A DNA stretch of 64,000 nt from Cycloclasticus sp. 46_120_T64 (lineage in GTDB: Bacteria; Pseudomonadota; Gammaproteobacteria; Methylococcales; Cycloclasticaceae): positions 118,051-182,050 of the forward strand of contig MAAM01000006.1 of NCBI GenBank assembly GCA_002162695.1. The letters run 5' to 3'. Both the position numbers and the translations under genes were made by a program. The notes beneath the pieces are model-generated. The model was not told the origin of the DNA and searched no databases. It saw nothing but the letters and a program-made list of their open reading frames with translations. The stretch's first letter is position 1. Each line of letters starts with the position of its first letter. Below are positions 1 to 10,865 of the stretch, one piece after another.

Positions 1-848
1 ATATCAGCCCCTACACGTTCAACCATCGTTTGGTTAAATACCCCGCTCAACGAGGTATGTAACATAACAAACAACCCTTCTAGCTCAGGAATCTTACGTA
101 TCTCAGTGGTCAAGGTGTAACCGTCCATTCTCGGCATCTCGACATCGGAAATAAGCATCGTTAGGAATGATGGAACATCAATACCATCAGCCACCCACTT
201 GCGTATTATGTCAAAAGCCTCTTTACCATCATTAGCAATCGTGCAGCTGAGTCCGAGGTCATCCAACACACGTTTGACCTGCGCTTGCGCCACATGAGAA
301 TCATCAACGACCAACACATGGCCGACTTTCTTCAGGCGTTTATCGAGTGTTTCTTTTTTGACACCCTCTTGACCTGAGCCGACTTCACTAAGAATCTTTT
401 CTACGTCGATAATTAATACATAATCGCCATCAATTTCAGTCAGCGCGGTCACATAACCACCGGACTCGGCACCTTCAGGCGGTGGGTTAATATCTTTCCA
501 AAACAAATTAACAATTCGGTCCACACCGCCCACTAAAAAGCCTTGTACTGAACGGTTAAATTCAGTGATGATGACAAATGAATTATCTGTCTCAGGCAAA
601 GGCTCTTCGCCAATGGCCATTGACATATCCATCACCGGAATATCTTTGCCGCGTAATTGGGCAACACCACGTACAACGGGATTGCCGCCCGGTATTCTGG
701 TCAACGATGGCACTTGTATGACTTCTTGTATTTTGAATACATTAATGCCAAATTTTTGCCCACCATTTAGGGTAAAAATTAGCAGTTCTAATCTATTGGT
801 ACCCGCTAAGTTCGTGCGGTTATCAATCCCTGTTAATATTCCCGTCAT
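1..848 (-). CDS. cheV: Chemotaxis coupling protein CheV (3' end off the left edge)
   Basis: CheV couples chemoreceptors to the CheA kinase and carries its own phospho-receiver domain for adaptation. I translated the strand from ATG 848, which has a good AAGGTGG ribosome site about 5 bases upstream. Residues about 15-155 form a CheW domain (QLRGKDIPVMDM, YVLIIDVEKI). A receiver domain starts near residue 180 (VLVVDDSH), with the acceptor Asp at about residue 235 in SDVEMPRMDG. About 282 residues are present of the roughly 310 usual for the family, so only the extreme C terminus is missing. It diverges from flgA, the common cheV/flgA arrangement of gammaproteobacteria. Confidence is high because both domains and their order are visible. 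Confidence 0.93.
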   Translation of the reverse strand, partial: MTGILTGIDNRTNLAGTNRLELLIFTLNGGQKFGINVFKIQEVIQVPSLTRIPGGNPVVRGVAQLRGKDIPVMDMSMAIGEEPLPETDNSFVIITEFNRSVQGFLVGGVDRIVNLFWKDINPPPEGAESGGYVTALTEIDGDYVLIIDVEKILSEVGSGQEGVKKETLDKRLKKVGHVLVVDDSHVAQAQVKRVLDDLGLSCTIANDGKEAFDIIRKWVADGIDVPSFLTMLISDVEMPRMDGYTLTTEIRKIPELEGLFVMLHTSLSGVFNQTMVERVGAD

Positions 849-962
849 CACTGCCACCTTTATATTAATATTCTTTAAGTTTTCGACATGCACTTAAAAT
901 ACGGCATATTTAATGCATACGTACTTAACACATTCTAATTTTACGCTAAGCATAGACCAAAA

Positions 963-1667
963 ATGATGAAACTGCTTTTAAAAACCTGGATTTTTATACT
1001 ACTTTATATACCGCTAACCGCGATGGCTAAACCGCAGTTTGAAAGCCATCAAGTCATTAAACAACTCGCCCACGAGCATTTACTCAAGTTAATTAATGAT
1101 AGTGATGGTGAGTACCAATTAAGCGTACAAAACATTGACCCGCGTATTAAGTTAAAAAAATGCCCTGCCCCCATCTATATTCAACTCACCACAGAGCATA
1201 TAAAAACCGGTAAGAACACCTTAAAAGTCAGCTGTCCCTCATCACAGCCATGGCGTATATTCATTTCCGCACAGGTTAAATTATTCACCTCGGTTATTGT
1301 TACTAAACACCCGCTAGCTAAAGGCCAGCAAATTCAAGCAAAGGATCTGATATTACAGCGTACCGATGTGACCCTACTACGTTCGAGCTACCATACCGAC
1401 AAACAACAGTTGATCAACTATATCGTTAAGCGACGCCTTAAGCGGGGTGAGGTTATTAACAATCGACACCTAGCAAAAGCTATACTCATTAAAAGAGGCG
1501 CGATGGTCAATATTCTTGCCAAAAGCAAGGGCTTCAAAATCAGCATGCAGGGCGTTGCGCTGAATAATGCTAGCAAGGGTGAATTAATCAAGGTGAAAAA
1601 TAGCAAGAGCAAGAAAATCATTCAGGGCGTCGCCATTGACAGTCAAACGGTCAGAGTGACATTATGA
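963..1667 (+). CDS. flgA: Flagellar P-ring assembly chaperone FlgA
   Basis: FlgA is a periplasmic chaperone that helps FlgI monomers assemble the P ring around the flagellar rod. The 234-residue protein opens with a Sec signal peptide (two Met, KLLLKTW, hydrophobic core, cleavage likely after TAMA near residue 22). The C-terminal half is an SAF domain with the family pattern (VTKHPLAKGQQIQAKDL, RRLKRGEVI, VNILAKSKGF) and ends in the typical VAIDSQTVRVTL. ATG codons at 963 and 966 are both possible and the ribosome site is weak. It diverges from cheV and precedes flgM-flgN. Confidence 0.93.
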   Translation: MMKLLLKTWIFILLYIPLTAMAKPQFESHQVIKQLAHEHLLKLINDSDGEYQLSVQNIDPRIKLKKCPAPIYIQLTTEHIKTGKNTLKVSCPSSQPWRIFISAQVKLFTSVIVTKHPLAKGQQIQAKDLILQRTDVTLLRSSYHTDKQQLINYIVKRRLKRGEVINNRHLAKAILIKRGAMVNILAKSKGFKISMQGVALNNASKGELIKVKNSKSKKIIQGVAIDSQTVRVTL

Positions 1668-1683
1668 AAAACTCTCCTACACT

Positions 1684-1710
1684 TAAAGAAAAACCCTCAT
1701 GGGTCGATAT
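1684..1710 (+). promoter_or_regulatory. Sigma-28 (FliA) promoter of flgM
   Basis: TAAAGAAA (1684-1691), an 11-base spacer, then GTCGATAT (1703-1710) closely matches the FliA consensus TAAAGTTT-N11-GCCGATAA, with exact spacing. It sits 26 bases before the flgM start, in the gap after flgA. A class III promoter ahead of flgM is established in Salmonella; its use here is inferred. Confidence 0.72.
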
Positions 1711-1736
1711 AATGAATACACAGATCAGAGGTTCTT

Positions 1737-2069
1737 ATGTCTATTAATGTAAAAAACAGCACTAACAAGGCCAACCAAGCCTCATCGAGTAAAACAGGCG
1801 CTAGTGCAAAAAGCGGCAAAGGCAGCAGTTCAGCTAAAGCGCCACAGAGTCAACCGGCTAGTGAAGACAGCGTAAGCCTAACCAGCACCGCCGCTAGACT
1901 GCAGCAAATTGAACAATCGCTAAATGAGATCCCGGTTGTTGATAGCGCACGCGTCGACAGCATTAGTCAATCTATTGACGATGGCCAATATCAAATCAAC
2001 GACGATAAAATTGCCGACCGTATCATTAAAAGTGAGTCCGCTATCCACGAACTCAAAAAAACATCATGA
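1737..2069 (+). CDS. flgM: Anti-sigma-28 factor FlgM
   Basis: FlgM binds and inhibits FliA (sigma-28) until the hook-basal body is complete and FlgM is exported. The 110-residue protein has a low-complexity Ser/Ala/Lys-rich, probably disordered N-terminal half. The C-terminal half is helical and FliA-binding in character (SVSLTSTAARLQQIEQSL, VDSARVDSISQSIDDGQY, DDKIADRIIKSES), as in the family. The start has an AGAGG ribosome site. It overlaps flgN by 4 bases and follows a sigma-28-like promoter, so it is likely autoregulated with late flagellar genes. Confidence 0.93.
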   Translation: MSINVKNSTNKANQASSSKTGASAKSGKGSSSAKAPQSQPASEDSVSLTSTAARLQQIEQSLNEIPVVDSARVDSISQSIDDGQYQINDDKIADRIIKSESAIHELKKTS

Positions 2070-2560
2070 CGGCTAATAAACCCAAACAATTAATCGATAT
2101 ACTGCAAACTATGGTGGATCTATCGACACAGTTTAATGAGCTACTGCTAAAAGAAAAAAATGCCCTAGAGAACTCAAACAGCAAGCTGTTACTGGATGTA
2201 TCGACGGCTAAAAAATCACTTGCCATTCGCTTGGAGAACAGCACAAAAACAGCCCATACATTCCTGAACAATATCAAGTTAAACAAGGGCTTATACGGCT
2301 TAGGTGATTTCATAAAACGGATGAAACCTAGCGATAGCCAACGCCAACTGACCCAGCACTGGTTAGACATCCAAAGCCTCACCGAGGCTAATAAACAATT
2401 AAATGATGCAAACGGCGCTATTATTGAGCTAAACCGCCGCCATGCACAACGTTCAATCGATATACTCCATGGGCACACGGGCAATAATAACAGTGCCACC
2501 TATGGCGCAGATGGACAGGCGATGAAAAAGCGGGCTGGCAGAAAAATTTCCGTCGCATAA
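2066..2560 (+). CDS. flgN: Flagellar export chaperone FlgN
   Basis: FlgN is the cytoplasmic chaperone for the hook-filament junction proteins FlgK and FlgL. The 164-residue protein is mostly helical, with heptad-like regions around residues 5-60 (LIDILQTMVDLSTQFNELL) and 95-135 (LTEANKQLNDANGAIIELN). The second segment and the small RRHAQRSIDIL block are typical of FlgN. It overlaps flgM (ATGA-type junction), and the flgM-flgN pairing is a strong context argument because FlgN sequence itself is poorly conserved. Confidence 0.88.
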   Translation: MTANKPKQLIDILQTMVDLSTQFNELLLKEKNALENSNSKLLLDVSTAKKSLAIRLENSTKTAHTFLNNIKLNKGLYGLGDFIKRMKPSDSQRQLTQHWLDIQSLTEANKQLNDANGAIIELNRRHAQRSIDILHGHTGNNNSATYGADGQAMKKRAGRKISVA

Positions 2561-2567
2561 TGACTAT

Positions 2568-3311
2568 ATGAGTTTCCTATCTAGCCTAAAATCGATCCTA
2601 AGTTTTGAAGAAGAAAACCGCGCATTTGAGGCCGGCAATCCAAACTTCATCACCCAAGCATCACGCATCAAACACGCGTTACAAATACTGATGGAGTCGC
2701 ACGTACATATATCCATTCTGCTCGACGACGAGTCTGAGCACACCACCCGCTTAATCGGTGTATCCAACAACGGTTTATTATTAGACCAACTCAACAATCG
2801 CGAGGCGCACAACAAGATGCGCTCGGCTAAAGACATTCAAGTATTGGCAAAACGCAGCGCAATACCCTTCAACTTTAACAGCCGCGTACTAAGTTTAGCC
2901 AAGGGTGGCGGCTACTTCATCAGCATGCCAGAGAAGATTTATCACCCGCAAAAAAGGGACTTCTTTCGCATTCCCTTAGAAAACATCGAAAAATATAAGT
3001 TCTCGGCCTCCCTGCAATACTCAGAAAACACCCTAACAGGTCATATTATTGACGCCAGCTTTGGCGGCATTTGCGTGGCGGTCTATGCAAACTGCTATGT
3101 AAAAAAAGGCGATATTCTGTCCCCAGCCAGCATGGTTCTTAAAAATGGCGACAAAATTATTTCAGACTTCACCGTTTGCACAGTAAAAAAAGCCCATCAA
3201 GACGGTTTCACTCGCCTGGGTTGCCAGTTTCTTAACATCGAGCCGGCCGAAAAAAAGAACTTACATAAATTTATTACCGAGTCCTCACGTGAGCGTGCAA
3301 AAAAACCGTAA
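2568..3311 (+). CDS. ycgR: Flagellar brake protein, YcgR-like (YcgR N-domain + PilZ)
   Basis: YcgR-type proteins bind cyclic di-GMP and slow the flagellar motor. Residues about 10-120 fit the YcgR N-terminal beta domain. Residues 128-240 are a PilZ domain with the ligand signature: RDFFR (Arg130 and Arg134), then DASFGG (Asp162, Ser164, Gly166). Length (247) matches the family. It starts 8 bases after flgN and looks like the last gene of a flgM-flgN-ycgR unit, linking late flagellar expression to second-messenger control. No transmembrane segment is seen. Confidence 0.87.
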   Translation: MSFLSSLKSILSFEEENRAFEAGNPNFITQASRIKHALQILMESHVHISILLDDESEHTTRLIGVSNNGLLLDQLNNREAHNKMRSAKDIQVLAKRSAIPFNFNSRVLSLAKGGGYFISMPEKIYHPQKRDFFRIPLENIEKYKFSASLQYSENTLTGHIIDASFGGICVAVYANCYVKKGDILSPASMVLKNGDKIISDFTVCTVKKAHQDGFTRLGCQFLNIEPAEKKNLHKFITESSRERAKKP

Positions 3312-3417
3312 TTAAGCCGATAAATAGCCGATAAATAAACCGCTTTAGGCTAACCCTTAAAAGCTCATTGATGCTATTATTCTCCGCGGATTAATACCGT
3401 GCTTATTAAAAATAAAC

Positions 3418-3494
3418 GCCTCGGTAGCTCAGCTGGATAGAGCGCACCCCTCCTAAGGGTGAGGTCGCAGGTTCGAATCCTGCTCGGGGCACCA
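3418..3494 (+). tRNA. tRNA-Arg (anticodon CCU)
   Basis: A complete 77-base cloverleaf with encoded CCA. The acceptor GCCTCGG pairs with TCGGGGC (including G-U pairs), the D stem is GCTC/GAGC, and the anticodon stem CACCC/GGGTG encloses CTCCTAA with anticodon CCT at 3452-3454. The T arm is GCAGG-TTCGAAT-CCTGC. It decodes AGG. It lies alone between the ycgR-like gene and sucA. Confidence 0.97.
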
Positions 3495-3592
3495 AACAAG
3501 TACAGTAAAATAACAACAAATTGATATTACATTTTATTAAACATTCTCTACTACACTACCCTAAACAACTTCAAATCTGACGGAATCATTTG

Positions 3593-6412
3593 ATGAACAA
3601 CTTACTTCAGTTATTTAAGAGCAGTTCCGCCTTTAACGGCGCGAATGCAAATTTTGTTGAGGACATGTACGAACAGTACCTCAACGACCCTGATTCAGTT
3701 GATGAACAGTGGCGAGAGCAGTTCAACACTATTCAATCTAGCACCGAAACCATTGACATCCCCCACTCATCCATTAGGAAACACTTTGCCGATTTAGCAA
3801 AGTCCCCCACCGGATTACGTGTTATTCAAGGTGGTGAATCTGCCGAGCAGCTAGCCAAACAAGCCGCTGTTTCTAGGTTAATGAATGCCTACCGCATTAA
3901 TGGGCACAAAAAAGCCACGGTTAACCCGCTGGAAGAAACCAACCCAACGGTGGTTCCTGAACTTGACATAGCCTTCCACGGTTTAAGTGAGTTAGACCTC
4001 AATACAAAATTCAATACCGGCACTTTACACAACACGCCTGAACAATTAGCCCTTAAAGATATCCTGCCCATACTCAAAGAAACCTATTGCAACAGCATTG
4101 GTATTGAGTATATGCACATCAGTGATCTTGAAATGCAATCATGGGTTCGACGCAGAATGGAAGGCCCGCGTGGCAACCTGACTCTTGATGTCGAGCAAAA
4201 AAGGTGGTTACTGAAACTATTAACCGCTGCTGAAGGCATCGAAAACCACTTGCATAGAACCTATGTCGGGCAAAAACGTTTCTCCCTAGAAGGCGGTGAA
4301 AGTTTAATACCGATGTTAGACGAAATGCTACAGCGTTCTGGTGAACACGGTGTGAAAGAAACCGTTATTGGCATGGCTCACCGAGGTCGATTAAACGTCC
4401 TGATCAACATCTTTGGTAAAAAGCCATCGATCTTATTTGAAGAATTTGAAGGTAAACGCGCAGCCTCACCCGCCACCAATGGCTCCGGTGACGTTAAGTA
4501 CCATATGGGTTTCTCATCGGACATCGCGACCCCAAAAGGCGAAATGCACCTTGCCTTAGCCTTTAACCCATCTCACCTTGAAATCATCAACCCAGTGGTC
4601 GAAGGCTCAGTTCGAGCTAGACAAGATCGCCGTGGTGAAAACGGTGAAGACGAAGTATGCGCCATCCAAATTCACGGTGACTCGGCCTTTTCTGGCCAGG
4701 GCGTGGTGATGGAAACCTTACAGATGTCTCGCACCCGAGGTTACGGTACCGGCGGCACCATCCATATCGTTATCAACAACCAAGTAGGTTTTACCACCAG
4801 CAACCCAGCCGATACGCGTTCAACTCTGTATTGTACCGATGTCGCTAAAATGCTTGAAACACCGATCCTACACATCAACGCCGACGATCCGGAAGCTATC
4901 ATGTTTGCCGCTCAATTAGCGGTCGATTTCCGTAAAGAGTTCAGACAAGACATCGTACTCGACATGGTTTGTTATCGCCGACGCGGCCACAACGAAGCCG
5001 ATGAACCTGCAGTAACCCAGCCATTGATGTACAAGACCATTCGTGCACTACCAACAACACGGAAGATCTACGCCAATCGCTTGGTGCAAGAAGGCTCGTT
5101 AGCGGCTAATGAACCCGCCGAATTAGAAGCCACTTATCGCTCGGCTTTAGAAAAAGGCGAGATCGTATCGCGGCCTATTCTTGAGCACAAAGTAAATCCA
5201 TTCGTCGCTAAATGGGACGCATTTTTAAGCAGCGAGTGGGATGACCACTGCGACACAACGGTGAGCGCTAAGGAATTCCACCAAGTTTCAGAACTCATGC
5301 TGAAACTACCACCCGAGTTTGCCCTGCAATCAAGAGTTGAAAAAGTACTCGAAAGCCGTAAAAAAATGTCCGTTGGCGCACAACCGATCGACTGGGGTTA
5401 CGCTGAAAACATGGCCTATGGCACCTTATTAGCCAAGGACACCAACATCAGGATGACCGGGCAAGACGTAGGCCGTGGAACCTTCTTCCATCGTCACGCG
5501 GTATTGCATAATACGCAAAATGGTGAAACCTATACCTCGTTAAGACACTTAATGTTGGAACAAGGTCAATTCTCCTTATATGACTCCTTCCTCTCTGAAG
5601 AAGCGGTGTTAGGCTTCGAATATGGCTACTCCACCACTGAGCCCGATGACCTTGTCATCTGGGAAGCCCAATTTGGTGATTTCGCCAATGGCGCACAAGT
5701 CGTGATGGATCAATTTATCAGTTCTGGCGAAACCAAGTGGGGCCGCTTATGCGGGCTTACCATGTTATTACCACACGGTTACGAAGGCCAAGGCCCGGAA
5801 CATTCATCGGCTCGTTTAGAACGTTACCTGCAATTATGTGCCGAGCATAATATGCAAGTTTGTGTACCTTCCACACCGGCGCAGATATTCCATTTATTAC
5901 GCCGCCAAGCACTGAGCAAGTTCCGTAAGCCACTCGTGGTAATGAGCCCTAAAAGCTTATTGCGTCATAAACTGGCCACCTCAACCTTAGAGGAATTAAC
6001 CGAGGGTTCATTCCAACCGCTGATCGAAGAAATTGATTCTATCGATGCTAACAAAGTGACCCGCGTTGTCGCCTGCTCAGGAAAAGTTTATTACGACCTA
6101 CTCGAGCAACGTCGAAACGATAACCTTGAGCACGTAGCCATTGTAAGGGTCGAGCAATTATATCCATTCCCAATCGATCAATTGCACACCACCCTAGATA
6201 GCTACCCTAATGTGAAACAATTTGTTTGGTGTCAAGAAGAGCCAATGAACCAAGGGGCTTGGTATCAAATAAGACATCGTTTCTTCGACTTATTGAGCGA
6301 GAACCTAGAATTAAAATACGCAGGTCGTCCGATGTCTGCATCGCCGGCAGTTGGGCAATTTAGCCTGCACGTCGAACAACAACAAAAGCTTATTCAAGAA
6401 GCACTTTATTAA
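3593..6412 (+). CDS. sucA: 2-oxoglutarate dehydrogenase E1 component
   Basis: SucA is the thiamine-diphosphate E1 subunit that decarboxylates 2-oxoglutarate in the TCA cycle. The 939-residue length fits. Family landmarks are the N-terminal E2-binding peptide region (FVEDMYEQYLNDPDSV), GMAHRGRLNVL at about residue 260, GDSAFSGQG at about 361, and the cofactor region RRGHNEADEP at about 461. The C-terminal PFPIDQL and CQEEPMNQGAWY are also present. A TTG sits directly before the ATG at 3593; I chose the ATG because GACGGA lies at a sensible distance. It heads sucA-sucB-lpd. No sdh genes lie upstream; a tRNA-Arg takes that place. Confidence 0.98.
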   Translation: MNNLLQLFKSSSAFNGANANFVEDMYEQYLNDPDSVDEQWREQFNTIQSSTETIDIPHSSIRKHFADLAKSPTGLRVIQGGESAEQLAKQAAVSRLMNAYRINGHKKATVNPLEETNPTVVPELDIAFHGLSELDLNTKFNTGTLHNTPEQLALKDILPILKETYCNSIGIEYMHISDLEMQSWVRRRMEGPRGNLTLDVEQKRWLLKLLTAAEGIENHLHRTYVGQKRFSLEGGESLIPMLDEMLQRSGEHGVKETVIGMAHRGRLNVLINIFGKKPSILFEEFEGKRAASPATNGSGDVKYHMGFSSDIATPKGEMHLALAFNPSHLEIINPVVEGSVRARQDRRGENGEDEVCAIQIHGDSAFSGQGVVMETLQMSRTRGYGTGGTIHIVINNQVGFTTSNPADTRSTLYCTDVAKMLETPILHINADDPEAIMFAAQLAVDFRKEFRQDIVLDMVCYRRRGHNEADEPAVTQPLMYKTIRALPTTRKIYANRLVQEGSLAANEPAELEATYRSALEKGEIVSRPILEHKVNPFVAKWDAFLSSEWDDHCDTTVSAKEFHQVSELMLKLPPEFALQSRVEKVLESRKKMSVGAQPIDWGYAENMAYGTLLAKDTNIRMTGQDVGRGTFFHRHAVLHNTQNGETYTSLRHLMLEQGQFSLYDSFLSEEAVLGFEYGYSTTEPDDLVIWEAQFGDFANGAQVVMDQFISSGETKWGRLCGLTMLLPHGYEGQGPEHSSARLERYLQLCAEHNMQVCVPSTPAQIFHLLRRQALSKFRKPLVVMSPKSLLRHKLATSTLEELTEGSFQPLIEEIDSIDANKVTRVVACSGKVYYDLLEQRRNDNLEHVAIVRVEQLYPFPIDQLHTTLDSYPNVKQFVWCQEEPMNQGAWYQIRHRFFDLLSENLELKYAGRPMSASPAVGQFSLHVEQQQKLIQEALY

Positions 6413-6438
6413 ACACAGACTTTACAAAGGAATAAATA

Positions 6439-7674
6439 ATGAGCATTGAAGTCGTAGTACCTACTCTCCCTGAATCTGTTGCCGATGCAACATTAGTAAC
6501 TTGGCATAAAAAAGCCGGCGAAACCATTTTGAAAGATGAAAACCTTGTTGACCTAGAAACAGACAAGGTTGTATTAGAAGTGCCTGCACTACAAGATGGT
6601 GTGCTTGCAGAAATCATTCAGCCAGAAGGCGCTACCGTGTTAAGCGGCCAAGTGATCGGACGCATTGAATCTGGCAGCGGAGCGAGTGCCGACATCGTCG
6701 CCACGGCTACTTCGAGTGAAGCCCCTGCCGAGAAATTCTCCGGCTCAACCGAAACATTAAGCCCTGCCGTTAGAAAATTAGTTTCAGAGCACGGCTTGGA
6801 CACCAACTTAATTACTGCATCCGGCAAAGGCGGCAGAATCACTAAGACCGATGTGTTAAATTTCATCAAGTCTCAGGCAAGTGGCGGCGTAAACAACGCC
6901 CCTGCTACACCAGCAGCAGTAGCACCGGCTAAAGCCGCCAAGGCCGAGCAAATGCCAATCTTACCAACCAGCGATAGAGCCGAGCAACGCGTACCGATGA
7001 CTCGCCTACGAGCAAAAGTGGCAGAACGCTTATTACAAGCCCAGCAAAACACCGCCATGTTAACGACTTTCAACGAAGTTAATATGCAGCCAATCATGGA
7101 TATCCGTACTAAATACAAAGATACCTTTTTAAAAGTACACGATAGCAAATTAGGTTTTATGTCATTCTTTGTAAAAGCCACTGTTGAAGCCTTAAAGCTT
7201 TACCCTGCGGTGAATGCATCAGTTGATGAACAGGACATCATTTACCATGGTTATTACGATATTGGTATTGCCGTATCATCACCACGCGGTTTGGTTGTTC
7301 CTGTATTACGCGACGCTGATCTTAAAAACTTTGCCGGCATTGAAAAAGGAATTTCTGACTTTGGTGCTAAAGCAAGAGATGGAAAATTAAGTTACGAAGA
7401 CTTATCCGGCGGAACATTCACCATTACTAATGGCGGAATCTTCGGTTCGATGATGTCTACCCCTATTCTGAACCCACCACAAAGCGCTATCTTAGGTATG
7501 CACGCAATCAACCAGCGCGTGATGGTTGAAAATGGTGAAATGGTTATTCGTCCGATGATGTACTTGGCGCTTTCTTATGACCACCGCATCATCGATGGTA
7601 AAGAGGCGGTATCATTCTTGGTTACCATTAAAGACTTCCTTGAAGATCCATCAAGATTACTTTTAAACGTATAG
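6439..7674 (+). CDS. sucB: Dihydrolipoyl succinyltransferase (E2 of 2-oxoglutarate dehydrogenase)
   Basis: SucB transfers the succinyl group from lipoyl-lysine to CoA and forms the core of the complex. The 411-residue protein has one lipoyl domain with Lys at about 43 in [11 protein letters not shown]. An Ala/Pro/Ser linker follows, then a peripheral-subunit-binding domain near 110-145 ([14 protein letters not shown]) and the acyltransferase domain ending in [13 protein letters not shown], with catalytic His near 382. A ribosome site (AAAGGA) precedes ATG 6439, 26 bases after sucA. It is the central gene of a three-gene operon. Confidence 0.98.
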   Translation: MSIEVVVPTLPESVADATLVTWHKKAGETILKDENLVDLETDKVVLEVPALQDGVLAEIIQPEGATVLSGQVIGRIESGSGASADIVATATSSEAPAEKFSGSTETLSPAVRKLVSEHGLDTNLITASGKGGRITKTDVLNFIKSQASGGVNNAPATPAAVAPAKAAKAEQMPILPTSDRAEQRVPMTRLRAKVAERLLQAQQNTAMLTTFNEVNMQPIMDIRTKYKDTFLKVHDSKLGFMSFFVKATVEALKLYPAVNASVDEQDIIYHGYYDIGIAVSSPRGLVVPVLRDADLKNFAGIEKGISDFGAKARDGKLSYEDLSGGTFTITNGGIFGSMMSTPILNPPQSAILGMHAINQRVMVENGEMVIRPMMYLALSYDHRIIDGKEAVSFLVTIKDFLEDPSRLLLNV

Positions 7675-7680
7675 TCGTAA

Positions 7681-9132
<1,452 letters not shown>

Positions 9133-9151
9133 GTATTATTATGGTCTGTTT

Positions 9152-9179
9152 AAAGAGCCGGTTTTCCGGCTCTTTTTTT
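9152..9179 (+). terminator. Intrinsic terminator after lpd
   Basis: A perfect 10-bp stem AAAGAGCCGG/CCGGCTCTTT with loop TTTT runs into a T tract 20 bases after the lpd stop. It ends the sucA-sucB-lpd transcript. Confidence 0.9.
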
Positions 9180-9263
9180 GCTCGCTGAAAATCTTAACTG
9201 AGCTAAATAGAACCAATTTGCTACAATTATCATTTGCCCTCCCCTATTTTTTAAGGCCCTATC

Positions 9264-10787
9264 ATGACAATTATTAAACAAGACGACTTTATTGAAAGTA
9301 TCGCTGCAGCCTTTCAATTCATCTCCTATTATCACCCTAAAGACTACATTCAAGCCTTGGGTAAAGCCCATGATTTAGAAGAGTCTCCTGCCGCGAAAGA
9401 CGCGATGGCACAAATTCTCTTAAACTCACGCATGTGTGCGATGGATCACCGGCCTATTTGCCAAGATACTGGGATAGCCAACATCTTCCTCGACGTAGGC
9501 ATGGATGTGCAATGGGATAGCAGCCTGAGCATTGAAGAAATGTGCAACGAAGGCGTAAGACAAGCCTACAACCACCCAGACAATGTGCTGCGTGCCTCGA
9601 TCGTAAACGATCCTCTAGGCGCACGTAAAAATACCGGTGATAATACACCGGCGGTAGTGCACGTAAAATTAGTACCCGGCAATACGGTCAGTGTTAATGT
9701 CGCAGCGAAAGGCGGTGGCTCAGAAAACAAGTCTAAATTTGTCATGTTGAACCCGAACGATAGCTTAGTTGATTGGGTTCTTAAGACCGTACCTACGATG
9801 GGCGCTGGCTGGTGTCCACCGGGAATTTTAGGTATTGGTGTTGGTGGTACCGCTGAAAAAGCGATGATCATGGCAAAAGAATCATTAATGGAACACATTG
9901 ATATTCAAGATCTGATCAAACGCGGACCGAATGATCGCGCCGAAGAAATTCGCTTAGAACTCTTTGAAAAAGTAAATGCACTGGGCATAGGCGCACAAGG
10001 TCTCGGCGGCTTAACCACCGTCTTAGACATTAAAATCAAACATATGCCGTGTCACGCCGCATCGTTGCCAGTTGCGATGATTCCAAACTGCGCCGCTACT
10101 CGACACGCACACTTTACTCTTGATGGTTCAGGCCCTAGCTTTATCGAACCCCCTAAGCTTGAAGACTGGCCAGATGTTTCTTGGTCACCTGATGAACAAA
10201 CCAAACACGTTAACCTAGATACCATTACCGAAGAAGAAGCACAATCTTGGTTACCCGGTGATCGCTTATTATTATCAGGTCATATGCTTACCGGTCGTGA
10301 CGCCGCGCATAAACGCATGGTCGATATGTTTGCTAGAGGTGAGTCTTTACCAGAGGGTGTAGATTTCAAAAACAAATTCATCTACTACGTCGGCCCCGTT
10401 GATCCGGTCAAAGGCGAGGTCGTTGGCCCTGCTGGCCCAACCACCGCAACTCGAATGGATAAATTCACCGAAACCATGTTGGAAACAACCGGTTTGCTCG
10501 GCATGATTGGTAAAGCAGAACGAGGCCCAGTGGCTATTGAGGCCATTAAAAAGCATAAAGCGACCTACCTAATGGCCGTTGGTGGTGCTGCTTATCTCGT
10601 TTCCAAGGCGATTAAAGGCTCTAAGGTCATCGCCTTCGAAGACTTGGGTATGGAAGCCATTAGAGAGTTCTATGTAGAAGATATGCCGGTCACCGTTGCG
10701 GTGGATTCACAAGGCGAATCGGTCCATAAGACTGGCCCAGCCTTATGGAAATCTAAAATAGCTGGCATTCCTGTCGTTAGCGAATAA
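9264..10787 (+). CDS. fumA: Class I fumarate hydratase (iron-sulfur)
   Basis: This oxygen-sensitive class I fumarase interconverts fumarate and malate using a [4Fe-4S] cluster. At 507 residues it matches the single-chain class I form. An N-terminal alpha domain carries CQDTG near residue 66, MCAMDHRPIC just before it, and GLGGLTTVLDIKIK. The C-terminal beta domain contains LLLSGHMLTGRDAAHKR and GPTTATRMDKF, both hallmarks. It follows the lpd terminator as its own unit and shares a bidirectional terminator with parC. The symbol fumA is used for the class, not for proven orthology to one E. coli paralogue. Confidence 0.95.
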   Translation: MTIIKQDDFIESIAAAFQFISYYHPKDYIQALGKAHDLEESPAAKDAMAQILLNSRMCAMDHRPICQDTGIANIFLDVGMDVQWDSSLSIEEMCNEGVRQAYNHPDNVLRASIVNDPLGARKNTGDNTPAVVHVKLVPGNTVSVNVAAKGGGSENKSKFVMLNPNDSLVDWVLKTVPTMGAGWCPPGILGIGVGGTAEKAMIMAKESLMEHIDIQDLIKRGPNDRAEEIRLELFEKVNALGIGAQGLGGLTTVLDIKIKHMPCHAASLPVAMIPNCAATRHAHFTLDGSGPSFIEPPKLEDWPDVSWSPDEQTKHVNLDTITEEEAQSWLPGDRLLLSGHMLTGRDAAHKRMVDMFARGESLPEGVDFKNKFIYYVGPVDPVKGEVVGPAGPTTATRMDKFTETMLETTGLLGMIGKAERGPVAIEAIKKHKATYLMAVGGAAYLVSKAIKGSKVIAFEDLGMEAIREFYVEDMPVTVAVDSQGESVHKTGPALWKSKIAGIPVVSE

Positions 10788-10804
10788 GAGCGCCAACTTA
10801 AACA

Positions 10805-10840
10805 AAAAAGCCAAGGCCTTTAACTAGGCCTTGGCTTTTT
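10805..10840. terminator. Bidirectional terminator between fumA and parC
   Basis: A 15-bp stem AAAAAGCCAAGGCCT / AGGCCTTGGCTTTTT lies between the convergent stops, with A and T tracts on either side, so it can act on both strands. Confidence 0.9.
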
Positions 10841-10865
10841 ATTGTCTGCTGTTAAAACCGCTGTT

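Noticed and set aside
849..962. Sigma-28 promoter for cheV (GCCG next to TTAAG words on the minus strand)
   Set aside because: The two elements are 14 bases apart instead of 11 and the -35 lacks TAAA.
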